Positions 8,566 through 15,939 of a stretch of 24,175 bases of DNA are shown piece after piece. Numbering within the stretch: position 1 is the stretch's first letter; each line of letters begins with the position of its first letter. A model generated the notes under the pieces. It was not told the DNA's origin and searched no databases. It saw only the letters and a list, made by a program, of their open reading frames with translations. The translations under genes and the position numbers were made by a program. Source of the stretch: JAENVT01 sp031412355 (GTDB lineage: Bacteria > Actinomycetota > Acidimicrobiia > Acidimicrobiales > Ilumatobacteraceae); NCBI GenBank assembly GCA_031412355.1, contig JANOCR010000082.1, positions 1 through 24,175 of the forward strand, read 5' to 3'.

Positions 8566-9810
8566 ATGTCCGAGATCAAACAATTCGAGCCGAAGTTCAT
8601 GCCGATCGGTGTGCTCACCGCCGCTCTGCAAGAACTCACGCCGCGCGAGCGCCGTGACCCGGACCCCGATCTGGCGGTGGAGGAGTGGCTCGACTTTGCA
8701 GTCACCCTCGATGCCGATTGCATCGAACTCTCCGCCGCCTTGCACCCATCGCTCGCCGATGTGCCGGCCGAAGCGATGCTCGATCCGGTCGCAAACACGC
8801 TTGATCTGCGCGACCCGTTCGACGAGCAGCGGGCCAAGCGTGTGTTGGCGGCGATTGATGCGACAGGTGTCGCGATCGCCGACGTCGCCTATTTCGACGA
8901 CATGCTGCACGAGGACCCGGCGATTCGCCGGAAGAAGCACGAGTTCATGATCTCGGTGATGAACGCCGCCGCTGTTCTCGGTGTGCCTGCGGTGACCGGT
9001 TTCGTCGGTCGTAACCAGGCCAAGTCGATGGATCAGAACCTGATCGACTTCGAGGAGAGCTTTGTGCCTCTGCTCAAGGAGGCCAAGGCTCGCGGTCTGC
9101 AGTATCGCGTCGAGCAGTGTCCGATGCCCGGTTGGACACCAGGCGACAACTTCCACAACAACATCGCGTACACGCCCGCAATGTGGATCGCGCTCCACCA
9201 GATCTGCGAGCGCAATGGCGTCGCAGAACAGTTTCGCATCCACTACGACCCGTCGCACGCGATCTTGATGGGTCAAGACACCCGCTCGATCTTCCAGTAC
9301 CTGAAAGATGCTGGCTACGGATTCCTGATCGCCGGCATGCACGTCAAGGGACAGGTTATTCACTCCGAGGGCGTCGCGGGGTGGGGCTACGGCGGCCAGA
9401 CCGTGCAGCGCGGCGACTGGGTCGACGGCGAGGTGTCCGCCAACCCAGCCGATCTCGGCAACGCATGGCTCAAACAGACCGTGTTGTGCGAGCACGAACT
9501 TCCCGGTACCGCTCGCCATGATCCGCTCGCCTATCTGCAGAACCGCACGGTCGATTGGCTCGACCATCAACTGGCAGCGCGCGAACTGCTCGACTTCGAC
9601 CCGACGACAACTCCGCTCATCGTCGAGCACGAGTACGGCGCCGCTCGCGTGCAAGACAAGACACTCCTCCAGCCGATCCTGGCTGCCTCGATGGCCTTCA
9701 CCCGTCACATCGACCGGGCCGCAGCGTCGATGTTTGCCTTGCAGGCCGAGGTGTTGGCCGCGCAGGGAATTCCGGTGCAAGGCGTCGGCCGTGAGGCGTT
9801 CAGGAGCTGA
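8566..9810 (+). CDS. Sugar phosphate isomerase/epimerase (xylose isomerase-like TIM barrel)
   Basis: TIM-barrel protein of 414 residues, longer than the usual 270-350 of the AP-endonuclease-2/xylose-isomerase-like family. Likely metal ligands follow the family order: E183 (RVEQCP), D228 and H231 (HYDPSH), H259 (GMHVKGQ) and E354 (IVEHEYG). Between the last two lies an insertion with tryptophan/glycine-rich sequence (about 265-345), which probably shapes the active site. It starts at ATG 8566 behind GAGAGGAAGG. Together with the preceding Gfo/Idh/MocA gene it forms a pair common in inositol and rare-sugar clusters. The exact reaction (isomerase, epimerase or dehydratase) cannot be read. Confidence 0.88.
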   Translation: MSEIKQFEPKFMPIGVLTAALQELTPRERRDPDPDLAVEEWLDFAVTLDADCIELSAALHPSLADVPAEAMLDPVANTLDLRDPFDEQRAKRVLAAIDATGVAIADVAYFDDMLHEDPAIRRKKHEFMISVMNAAAVLGVPAVTGFVGRNQAKSMDQNLIDFEESFVPLLKEAKARGLQYRVEQCPMPGWTPGDNFHNNIAYTPAMWIALHQICERNGVAEQFRIHYDPSHAILMGQDTRSIFQYLKDAGYGFLIAGMHVKGQVIHSEGVAGWGYGGQTVQRGDWVDGEVSANPADLGNAWLKQTVLCEHELPGTARHDPLAYLQNRTVDWLDHQLAARELLDFDPTTTPLIVEHEYGAARVQDKTLLQPILAASMAFTRHIDRAAASMFALQAEVLAAQGIPVQGVGREAFRS

Positions 9811-9812
9811 TG

Positions 9813-11018
9813 ATGAAAGCGGTCTATGTCGTCGGAACGCTGGATACGAAGCGTGAGGAGCTGGCGTATGTCCGCGACGTCGTCGAGGCGACGGGAATGG
9901 TTGCCGTGCTCGTCGACGTCGGCACGACCGAGCACCAGTCGAGCGCGGATGTCAAGGCCGGCGAGGTCGCCGGCTATCACCCGCATGGTGCAGGGGCCGT
10001 TGCCTCGTCAGATCGTGGCGAGGCGGTCGGTGCGATGGCTGTGGCGTTCGAAGCCTACGTTCGCGCCAACGAGTCATCGATCGGCGGCATCGTCGGCATC
10101 GGCGGATCGGGAGGGACCGCGATCGTCACGCCCGGGATGCGCGCGCTTCCGGTCGGGCGGCCGAAGTTGATGGTCTCGACCGTCGCGTCCGGCAACGTTG
10201 CGCCCTACGTCGGTCCCGCCGACATCGCGATGATGTACTCCGTCACCGATGTTGCCGGCCTGAATCGAATCTCCCGTCAGGTCCTCGGTAATGCCGCCAA
10301 CGCAATCGCCGGGATGGTGAAGAACCCGGTGCCTGCCAGTTCATCAGATCTGCCAGCGATCGGCCTGACGATGTTCGGAGTCACGACACCTCTCGTGACT
10401 CAACTCGTCGAAGACCTGAAGGCCGAGTACGACCCACTGGTGTTTCACGCAACCGGCACGGGCGGTCAGTCGATGGAGAAACTGGTCGATTCGGGAATGG
10501 TCACTGCGGTGCTGGACATGACTACCACCGAGGTCGCCGACTACCTCGTCGGAGGTGTTTTCCCCGCCGGCCCCGACAGGTTCGGTGCAATCGCCCGCAC
10601 CCGTGTTCCGTACGTCGGCTCGTGCGGAGCCCTCGACATGGTGAACTTCGGGTCGCTCGAATCGGTACCGGCGGAGTTCGCCGATCGTCTGCTGCACGTC
10701 CACAACCCGCAGGTGACCTTGATGCGCACGACAGTCGACGAGAACAAGCGGTTCGGAGTGTTCATCAGCGCGAAGTTGAATGCCTGTCAGGGACAGGTCC
10801 GCTTCTTGCTGCCCGAGGGTGGTGTCTCGTTGCTGGACGCGTCGGGCCAGGCGTTCTTCGATCCCGAGGCCGACGAAGCCCTGTTCGCGACACTCGAGGC
10901 GGAAGTCGAACAGACCAGTGACCGGCAGGTCATCCGCGTCCCGCACCCGATCAACCACCCGAAGTTCGCGGCCGCGACACTCGCTGCGTTCCACGAGATC
11001 GCCGGCAGGCCATCGTGA
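9813..11018 (+). CDS. Tm-1-like ATP-binding domain protein (UPF0261)
   Basis: Bacterial member of the UPF0261/Tm-1-like family, 401 residues, full family length. Conserved blocks are VVGTLDTKREEL (6-17), GIGGSGGTAIVTPGM (95-109) and ASGNVAPYVGPADIAMMYSV (125-144). Two adjacent ATGs exist. The one at 9813 has AGGAG six bases upstream and is preferred; the one at 9810 would overlap the previous stop. The plant relative, tomato Tm-1, binds viral replication protein through this domain and carries a TIM barrel at its C-terminus. Here the equivalent TIM barrel is the next gene. The bacterial enzymatic role is not established to my knowledge; its place among catabolic enzymes suggests metabolism rather than defence. 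Confidence 0.9.
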   Translation: MKAVYVVGTLDTKREELAYVRDVVEATGMVAVLVDVGTTEHQSSADVKAGEVAGYHPHGAGAVASSDRGEAVGAMAVAFEAYVRANESSIGGIVGIGGSGGTAIVTPGMRALPVGRPKLMVSTVASGNVAPYVGPADIAMMYSVTDVAGLNRISRQVLGNAANAIAGMVKNPVPASSSDLPAIGLTMFGVTTPLVTQLVEDLKAEYDPLVFHATGTGGQSMEKLVDSGMVTAVLDMTTTEVADYLVGGVFPAGPDRFGAIARTRVPYVGSCGALDMVNFGSLESVPAEFADRLLHVHNPQVTLMRTTVDENKRFGVFISAKLNACQGQVRFLLPEGGVSLLDASGQAFFDPEADEALFATLEAEVEQTSDRQVIRVPHPINHPKFAAATLAAFHEIAGRPS

Positions 11019-11845
11019 CAGCGCCATCCCGCAGCGAATGCCTCGCCCGCTTCCGCGACATGATCGAACGACGCGTTCCGATCGTCGGCGGTGGCGCCGG
11101 CACGGGATTGTCGGCCAAGTGGGAAGAAGCCGGCGGTATCGATCTGATCGTCATCTACAACTCTGGTCGCTACCGAATGGCGGGTCGGGGTTCGCTCGCC
11201 GGTCTGCTGGCCTACGGCAACGCCAACGAGATCGTCGTCGACATGGCCCGAGAGGTGCTGCCGGTGGTGAAGCACACTCCGGTGCTCGCCGGCGTCAACG
11301 CCACCGATCCGTTCTACATGCCGGAGGTCTTCCTGCCGGAATTGAAACGGCTCGGTTTTGCGGGTGTGCAGAACTTTCCTACGGTCGGATTGATCGACGG
11401 TGTCTTTCGACAGAACCTCGAAGAAACAGGCATGGGCTACGGCCATGAGGTCGACATGATCGCTATTGCTCGCGATCTTGATCTGTTGACGACGCCGTAC
11501 GTGTTCGACGAGAACAGTGCAATGGCGATGACCGACGCCGGGGCCGACATAATCGTGTGCCACATGGGTCTCACCACGGGCGGCAGCATCGGAGCCGAGA
11601 CGGCTCTCACGCTCGACGACTGCGTCGAACTGATCGATCGATGCGCTGCCGCAGCCCGAAGCGTTCGCTCAGACGTGATCGTGCTGTGCCACGGCGGTCC
11701 GATCGCCACTCCGGAGGATTCGGCATACGTGCTTCAGCGAGCACGCGACATCAATGGGTTCTATGGCGCATCGAGCATGGAGCGTCTGCCGACGGAGCAG
11801 GCATTGAAGTCACAAACCGAAGCATTCAAGGCGGTCACGTTTTGA
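11015..11845 (+). CDS. Phosphoenolpyruvate hydrolase-family TIM-barrel protein
   Basis: Protein of 276 residues matching the PEP_hydrolase-like family (also called TIM-barrel signal transduction protein). Characteristic stretches are VGGGAGTGLSAK (24-35), YNSGRYRMAGRGSLAGLLAY (48-67) and LAGVNATDPF (91-100). The family is related to the PEP mutase/isocitrate lyase group by name, but the reaction is poorly known. The GTG start overlaps the Tm-1-like stop by four bases, so the two products are probably made in equal amounts and act together. In plants and fungi the two domains occur as one polypeptide, which supports a physical complex. Function beyond this is open. Confidence 0.88.
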   Translation: MTAPSRSECLARFRDMIERRVPIVGGGAGTGLSAKWEEAGGIDLIVIYNSGRYRMAGRGSLAGLLAYGNANEIVVDMAREVLPVVKHTPVLAGVNATDPFYMPEVFLPELKRLGFAGVQNFPTVGLIDGVFRQNLEETGMGYGHEVDMIAIARDLDLLTTPYVFDENSAMAMTDAGADIIVCHMGLTTGGSIGAETALTLDDCVELIDRCAAAARSVRSDVIVLCHGGPIATPEDSAYVLQRARDINGFYGASSMERLPTEQALKSQTEAFKAVTF

Positions 11846-11878
11846 GAAGCCAAAACCAACCCAGAAGGGATGAATGAC

Positions 11879-12766
11879 ATGCACCTTTCCATGCACAACT
11901 GGATGCGCTCCGAGCCAATCGAGGTGACCGTCGCCCGGCTTGCCCGCTTTGGCTACGGCAGCATCGAGATCAAAGGCGAACCTGACCAGTACGACACCAA
12001 GGATGTCCGGGCGCTGTTGTCATCCCACGGGCTGACTTGTTGGGGCGCCGTCACCCTGACCCTGGCAGAGCGCAACCTGTGCGCCAAGGACGAGCAGCAA
12101 CGCGCCGCCTCGGTCGACTACGTGAAGAGCGTTGTCACGATGATCAAGGAACTCGACGGGACGGAGATCACGATCGTGCCCAGTACGGTCGGCAAGATCG
12201 TCCCCGATGGCACGCCGGAGGAGGAGTGGGCGTGGTGTGTGGCGAGCCTGAAAGAGATCCACGAACACTCCAACAAGGCCGGTGTCGTCATAGCCATCGA
12301 GCCGCTCAACCGCTTCGAGACCCATTTCATCAACCGAGGCGAACAGGCGCTCGCGCTGGCCGATGCCGTCGCACCGGACGTCGGTGTGTGCCTGGACTGC
12401 TTCCACATGAACATCGAGGAGGTCGACCTGCTCGAGACGATCCGCAGCATCGGCCCGCGACTGCGCGACTTCCATGTTGCCGACAACAACCGAATGGCAT
12501 GTGGAATGGGCGCTCTCGATTGGCCGGCGATCGTCGGCGCCCTGAGGGACATCAACTACGACGGTGCACTCACCGTCGAGTTCGTCGCGCCCATCGATCG
12601 AACGCCGGCCAATCACTACCCGGATGCGATTGAGACCGAGCCGGTCGACATCAGTCCGGAGGAGATGCAGTTCATCATCGACCACGGCAGCAGCCTCCTG
12701 TCGGAGGGCTTCTACAGCATGCTCGTCGAGAAGTGTGCGACGACGCTGCTACCGCTCATTCAATGA
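11879..12766 (+). CDS. Sugar phosphate isomerase/epimerase, D-tagatose 3-epimerase-like
   Basis: TIM-barrel protein of 295 residues. Metal-site residues follow the D-tagatose/D-allulose 3-epimerase pattern: E141 in IAIEPLNR, D173 in CLDCFHMN, H199 in DFHVADNNR and E234 in TVEF. GMGALDW (209-215) also matches. The start is uncertain between ATG 11870 and ATG 11879. The ribosome site AGAAGGG (11863-11869) abuts the first but sits about ten bases from the second, so 11879 is chosen. Likely a 3-epimerase or isomerase on a ketose, or a hydroxypyruvate isomerase relative. It is the second, clearly different, isomerase barrel of the operon. Confidence 0.9.
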   Translation: MHLSMHNWMRSEPIEVTVARLARFGYGSIEIKGEPDQYDTKDVRALLSSHGLTCWGAVTLTLAERNLCAKDEQQRAASVDYVKSVVTMIKELDGTEITIVPSTVGKIVPDGTPEEEWAWCVASLKEIHEHSNKAGVVIAIEPLNRFETHFINRGEQALALADAVAPDVGVCLDCFHMNIEEVDLLETIRSIGPRLRDFHVADNNRMACGMGALDWPAIVGALRDINYDGALTVEFVAPIDRTPANHYPDAIETEPVDISPEEMQFIIDHGSSLLSEGFYSMLVEKCATTLLPLIQ

Positions 12767-12779
12767 CCCCTTTGCAACG

Positions 12780-13943
12780 ATGATCATCCGCAGCGTTGAC
12801 GCCTCGTGGTTGTCGGTTCCGATACCGACCGAGCGGCAACACGTGTCCGACTTCGGGCGCATCATTAGCTTCGACATGGCCCTTGTGCGCATCGAGGTTG
12901 CGAGTGGGCTGGTCGGCTGGGGCGAGTCGAAGGCGGCGGTCGGTAGCGCTGGTAGCTGCGCGGCACTCGTGGCGTGCATCACCGACGAGCTCGGGCCGCA
13001 ACTCGTCGGTCAGGATGCTCGTCGGATCACGCAGCTCTGGGAGGAGATGTACAGCGGCACACGCGGTCACTACGCGCTGAGCCGTGGACGAACCTTCCCG
13101 GCGCTCGGACGTCGCGGGCTCAACGTTGCGGCGATCAGCGGCGTCGACATGGCGTTGTGGGATCTCGCCGGCAAGTCCCTCGGCAGGCCGGTTGTGGACC
13201 TGTGGGGCGGCCCATGCCGAGCCGACATGCCGCTGTATGCCAGTGGTGGGTGGGCGGATGCATCCGGAATCGGAGCGGAATTGACCGGGTATGTCGAGCA
13301 TGGCTTCTCGGCGGTCAAGATGCGGGTCGGTGTGATGGACCGCGACGTCGATACGAGCATTGCCAGGGTCGAGGCGGCACGGTCGTCACTCGGACCGGGT
13401 ATCGGCCTGATGGTCGATGCACACGGAACGTTCAGCGTTCCTGAGGCCAAGCGGTTCGCTGCTGGCGTCGAACCGTTTGGCGTCAGATGGTTCGAAGAGC
13501 CCGTCAGCGCAGACGACCGTCGCGGCGCAGCAGCCGTTCGAGCGTCGACGACCATCGCGATTGCGGCCGGCGAGAGCGAGTTCACTCGATTCGACTTCCG
13601 CGATCTGATCGAGATCGACGCGGTCGATGTCCTGCAGCCCGATCTCGCTATTTGCGGGGGCCCGACCGAAGGTCGTCGGATCGCTGCGCTGGCGGAGGCC
13701 TACCAGCTGGAGCTCGCACCGCATTGCTGGGGCTCTGCGTTGTCGTTCAGCGCCGGCATGAGCGTCGCGTTCGCCAGTCCGGCGGCGACGGTGATCGAGT
13801 ATTCGTTGGGCGCCAATCCGTTTCTTCACGAACTCCCCGAGGAGACGATCGACGTGAAGCACGGACGCGTCCTTGCACCTGCGCGGCCCGGCCTCGGTGT
13901 GACGCCGAGGCAGGAGTTCGTTGCCGAGCACACGAGAAGATAA
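12780..13943 (+). CDS. Mandelate racemase/muconate lactonizing enzyme family protein (enolase superfamily)
   Basis: Enolase-superfamily enzyme, 387 residues from ATG 12780. The frame is open further upstream but overlaps the previous gene. Metal ligands are D213 (MVDAHG), E239 or E240 (WFEEP) and E265 (AGESEF). The catalytic dyad is D288 (LQPDLA) with H315 (APHCWG), 27 residues apart as in mandelate racemase D270-H297. The first-base motif is K180-M-R182, a KxR rather than the KxK of mandelate racemase. Members with this His-Asp dyad are commonly acid-sugar dehydratases (gluconate, galactonate, rhamnonate, tartrate types). Dehydration of a sugar acid to a 2-keto-3-deoxy acid is therefore the likeliest job. 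There is no clear ribosome site; the 13-base gap to the previous stop suggests re-initiation. Confidence 0.92.
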   Translation: MIIRSVDASWLSVPIPTERQHVSDFGRIISFDMALVRIEVASGLVGWGESKAAVGSAGSCAALVACITDELGPQLVGQDARRITQLWEEMYSGTRGHYALSRGRTFPALGRRGLNVAAISGVDMALWDLAGKSLGRPVVDLWGGPCRADMPLYASGGWADASGIGAELTGYVEHGFSAVKMRVGVMDRDVDTSIARVEAARSSLGPGIGLMVDAHGTFSVPEAKRFAAGVEPFGVRWFEEPVSADDRRGAAAVRASTTIAIAAGESEFTRFDFRDLIEIDAVDVLQPDLAICGGPTEGRRIAALAEAYQLELAPHCWGSALSFSAGMSVAFASPAATVIEYSLGANPFLHELPEETIDVKHGRVLAPARPGLGVTPRQEFVAEHTRR

Positions 13944-13953
13944 AAGGAGCACT

Positions 13954-14388
13954 ATGAGCACAGGAAATCGCGTTCACCACATCAACCTGATGGTCGACGA
14001 CCTCGCACAGGCGGTCGAGTTCTATGGGACCGCGCTGGGCCTGGAGACCGTACCCACGCCGGAGATGGACTTTCCCGCTCAGTTCTTCAGGATCAACGAC
14101 CTGCAAGAGATCCATGTCAACCAGTTGCAAGACGTCACACCGGAGCGGGCCCATTTCTGTCTGCGGGTCGACGACTTCACCGGCCATTTCCGGCGGATGA
14201 AAGCGCTCGGAGCAATCGAGGTCAAGACGTGGGGAAAGATCCGTCGGTTGCCGAGTGGAGTCATGCAGATGTTCGTGCGCGATCCCGCCGGGAACCTGAT
14301 CGAGTTGTCGTGCGAAGCAGATCAGTACGTCGATCCGGCGATCTTCGACGAGGCGATCTTCGAACCTGAGTTCCTCCAAGCAACGTGA
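13954..14388 (+). CDS. VOC-superfamily (glyoxalase/bleomycin resistance/dioxygenase fold) protein
   Basis: Small metalloprotein of 144 residues built of paired beta-alpha-beta-beta-beta units. Visible features are VHHINLMVDDLAQAVEFYG (7-25) with metal ligand H8 or H9, a second histidine in RAHFCLRVDD, and a glutamate in DPAGNLIELS near the end. ATG 13954 follows AAAAGGAG (13942-13949), ten bases after the previous stop. VOC members isomerise, dioxygenate or epimerise small molecules, so the reaction cannot be assigned. Within this operon a lyase, isomerase or extradiol-type step is possible. Its stop overlaps the next GTG by three bases. Confidence 0.88.
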   Translation: MSTGNRVHHINLMVDDLAQAVEFYGTALGLETVPTPEMDFPAQFFRINDLQEIHVNQLQDVTPERAHFCLRVDDFTGHFRRMKALGAIEVKTWGKIRRLPSGVMQMFVRDPAGNLIELSCEADQYVDPAIFDEAIFEPEFLQAT

Positions 14389-15317
14389 TCGTCTTGCTCG
14401 AATCGGTGCATCCGGATGCGCTCGCTCTGCTCGAACGAGCCGACAGTGTGCGTGTGATGGCGAATCCGATCGAGCTCGACGCCGACCTTCCTCTCGATGA
14501 GGTACGTGCAGTGCTGACCCGCGGGCGGGGCCGGATCACCGCCGAGATGTACCGTCGACTTCCCCATCTTCAAGTCGTCGGCCGGTGCGGCGCTGGGCTC
14601 GACAACATCGACACCGCTGCGGCCAAGACCGCGGGCATCGCCGTGGTGCACGCTCCAGGTCGCACTACGCATGCGGTCAGCGAGCATGCGTTGCTGTTGT
14701 TGCTGGCAACGGCCCGTCGCGTGGTTGCGCTCGACAGCGCTGTCAAGCGAGGAGCCTGGGGCATCCGCGAGGGATACGAAGGTGTCGAGCTGCGCGGCAA
14801 GCGGCTTGGCGTCATCGGTCTCGGGGCCATTGGACGGCGAATTGCCGAGCTTGGCACGGTGCTCGGCATGGATGTTGCCTATTGGAGCCGGACATCGCGC
14901 GATCCAGGCTTGCGACTGCTCGACCTCGACGAACTGCTGTCGATGGCCGATGCCATTCAGATCTGTGTCGCGTTGACGCCTGACACGCAGCGCCTGATCG
15001 GATCCGAACAGTTCGCAGCAATGAAGCGCGGGGTGCTGATTGTCAATACCGCGCGGGCCCAGATCGTCGATCACGCGGCGTTGCTCGCGGCAATAGACAC
15101 GGGCATCGTCGGTGGCTATGGCACCGACGTGTGGGAGCCGGAACCTCCGGTGGCCGATGATCCACTACTGACCGATGAGCGCGTCGTGATCACGCCCCAT
15201 GTGGCGGGCCTGACCGATGTTACCTACCGTTCAATCTGTGTAGAGCCAGCCGCTGCGGCTGTCGCCATCCTGACCGGTGGCCGACCCGACCCGACGTGTG
15301 TCTATTCCAACGAGTGA
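14385..15317 (+). CDS. D-isomer specific 2-hydroxyacid dehydrogenase
   Basis: NAD(P)-dependent dehydrogenase of 310 residues, standard for the family. The nucleotide motif GLGAIG lies at 145-150, and the catalytic triad fits R224 (NTARA), E253 (WEPEPP) and H272 (TPHVAG). After the second Rossmann strand the sequence is AYWSRTS (165-171), lacking the acidic residue typical of NAD-preferring members. NADP(H) preference, as in glyoxylate/hydroxypyruvate reductases, is therefore a reasonable inference. It would interconvert a 2-hydroxyacid and a 2-oxoacid, fitting an acid product of the upstream dehydratase. The GTG start overlaps the VOC gene stop. Confidence 0.93.
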   Translation: MIVLLESVHPDALALLERADSVRVMANPIELDADLPLDEVRAVLTRGRGRITAEMYRRLPHLQVVGRCGAGLDNIDTAAAKTAGIAVVHAPGRTTHAVSEHALLLLLATARRVVALDSAVKRGAWGIREGYEGVELRGKRLGVIGLGAIGRRIAELGTVLGMDVAYWSRTSRDPGLRLLDLDELLSMADAIQICVALTPDTQRLIGSEQFAAMKRGVLIVNTARAQIVDHAALLAAIDTGIVGGYGTDVWEPEPPVADDPLLTDERVVITPHVAGLTDVTYRSICVEPAAAAVAILTGGRPDPTCVYSNE

Positions 15318-15329
15318 AAGAGGAACCCA

Positions 15330-15734
15330 ATGTGTTTCGTTTGTGTCGATGACGTGGAATGGGAGGAGCTCGACTGGGGTCAACTCGGTTGGATCGTGCG
15401 ACCCTCCAACGTGCCCGAAGGCAAGAAGTTGTGTGTGCTCGATGTGAAGATCCAACCCGGCCAGGGCCACGACTTCCATCGACACCCGAACCAGGAGGAA
15501 GTGATCCTGCTTCGCAGCGGCACCATCGAGCAGTGGGTTCGTGAGGAACGCAAGCAGCTCCGCGCCGGCGACGTGGCCTTCATTCCGATGGACACCGTGC
15601 ACGCCACGTTCGTTGCGACAGACGCGGCTGAGCCGGCTCGACTCTTTGTCGTGCTCGGCCCGAGTCACGGTCTCGCCGGCTACGAAGCCGTCGACGCATC
15701 GACCGAGGAGCCCTGGGCCTCTCTCCGATCGTGA
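15330..15734 (+). CDS. Cupin-domain protein
   Basis: Single-domain cupin of 134 residues. Motif 1 gives H50, H52 and E57 (FHRHPNQEEV), followed by G64. Motif 2 gives H91 (GDVAFIPMDTVHATF), so the four metal ligands are complete. ATG 15330 is preceded by AAGAGG. The N-terminus has two cysteines (MCFVC) and an unusually acidic, tryptophan-containing stretch. Possible roles are isomerase, epimerase, lyase or dioxygenase on the pathway intermediate, or a small-molecule sensor. It is the last gene of the long operon; its stop lies inside a hairpin that probably terminates transcription. Confidence 0.88.
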   Translation: MCFVCVDDVEWEELDWGQLGWIVRPSNVPEGKKLCVLDVKIQPGQGHDFHRHPNQEEVILLRSGTIEQWVREERKQLRAGDVAFIPMDTVHATFVATDAAEPARLFVVLGPSHGLAGYEAVDASTEEPWASLRS

Positions 15735-15759
15735 CCCGACACACCGGGGAGTCGGTCAC
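15731..15759. terminator. Symmetric hairpin between convergent genes, probable bidirectional terminator
   Basis: GTGACCCGAC (15731-15740) pairs with GTCGGTCAC (15751-15759), nine base pairs with one bulged C around a ten-base loop. The left arm contains the TGA stop of the cupin gene and the right arm contains, on the minus strand, the TGA stop of the kinase remnant. There is no T-tract on either side, so factor-independent strength is doubtful. Position between two convergent stops is the main argument. Confidence 0.6.
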
Positions 15760-15893
15760 CGCGGCGCGATGGGTAGGCGCACGGTCGCGGTAGTTGATCC
15801 GGGTTCAGAATCGAAGGTGATCTCGCCGCGATGGCGTTCGACGATTCGTCGGGAGATGTCGAGGCCCAGGCCGGTGCCCTTGCCGACATCCAC
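15756..15893 (-). pseudogene. C-terminal remnant of a histidine kinase (HATPase G2 box to end)
   Basis: Read on the minus strand, about 45 codons encode VDVGKGTGLGLDISRRIV, then an RHRGEITFDSEPGS stretch and RLPIAPR before a TGA stop. This is the classic end of a sensor histidine kinase ATPase domain (G2 box GTGLGL, then the final strand). Immediately upstream, beyond 15893, the minus-strand frame stops resembling a kinase and is antisense to the polymerase gene region. There is no room for H, N or G1 boxes. I read it as the 3' stump of a kinase gene lost to deletion or rearrangement. A tiny functional protein is very unlikely. Confidence 0.72.
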
Positions 15894-15939
15894 CGTACTG
15901 CGCGATCTCACTAGCGTGATCGTGGTGAGCGCAGACGAG

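Noticed and set aside
7491..9780. Two long minus-strand open frames antisense to the dehydrogenase and first isomerase genes
   Set aside because: No recognisable motif or ribosome site; the plus-strand proteins have intact family motifs across the whole stretch.
9813..11845. Tm-1-like pair considered as an antiviral defence system
   Set aside because: The plant antiviral role is specific to tobamovirus replication proteins; here the genes are embedded in a catabolic operon with no nuclease, effector or other defence gene nearby.
12564..12779. N-terminal extension of the enolase-superfamily gene into the preceding gene
   Set aside because: The extra residues are Ser/Arg-rich out-of-frame translation of the epimerase gene; family similarity begins at ATG 12780.
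15541..15939. Longer version of the polymerase starting inside the cupin gene
   Set aside because: The upstream part is out-of-frame cupin and antisense kinase sequence; polymerase similarity starts at about SLTNLDQPLF.
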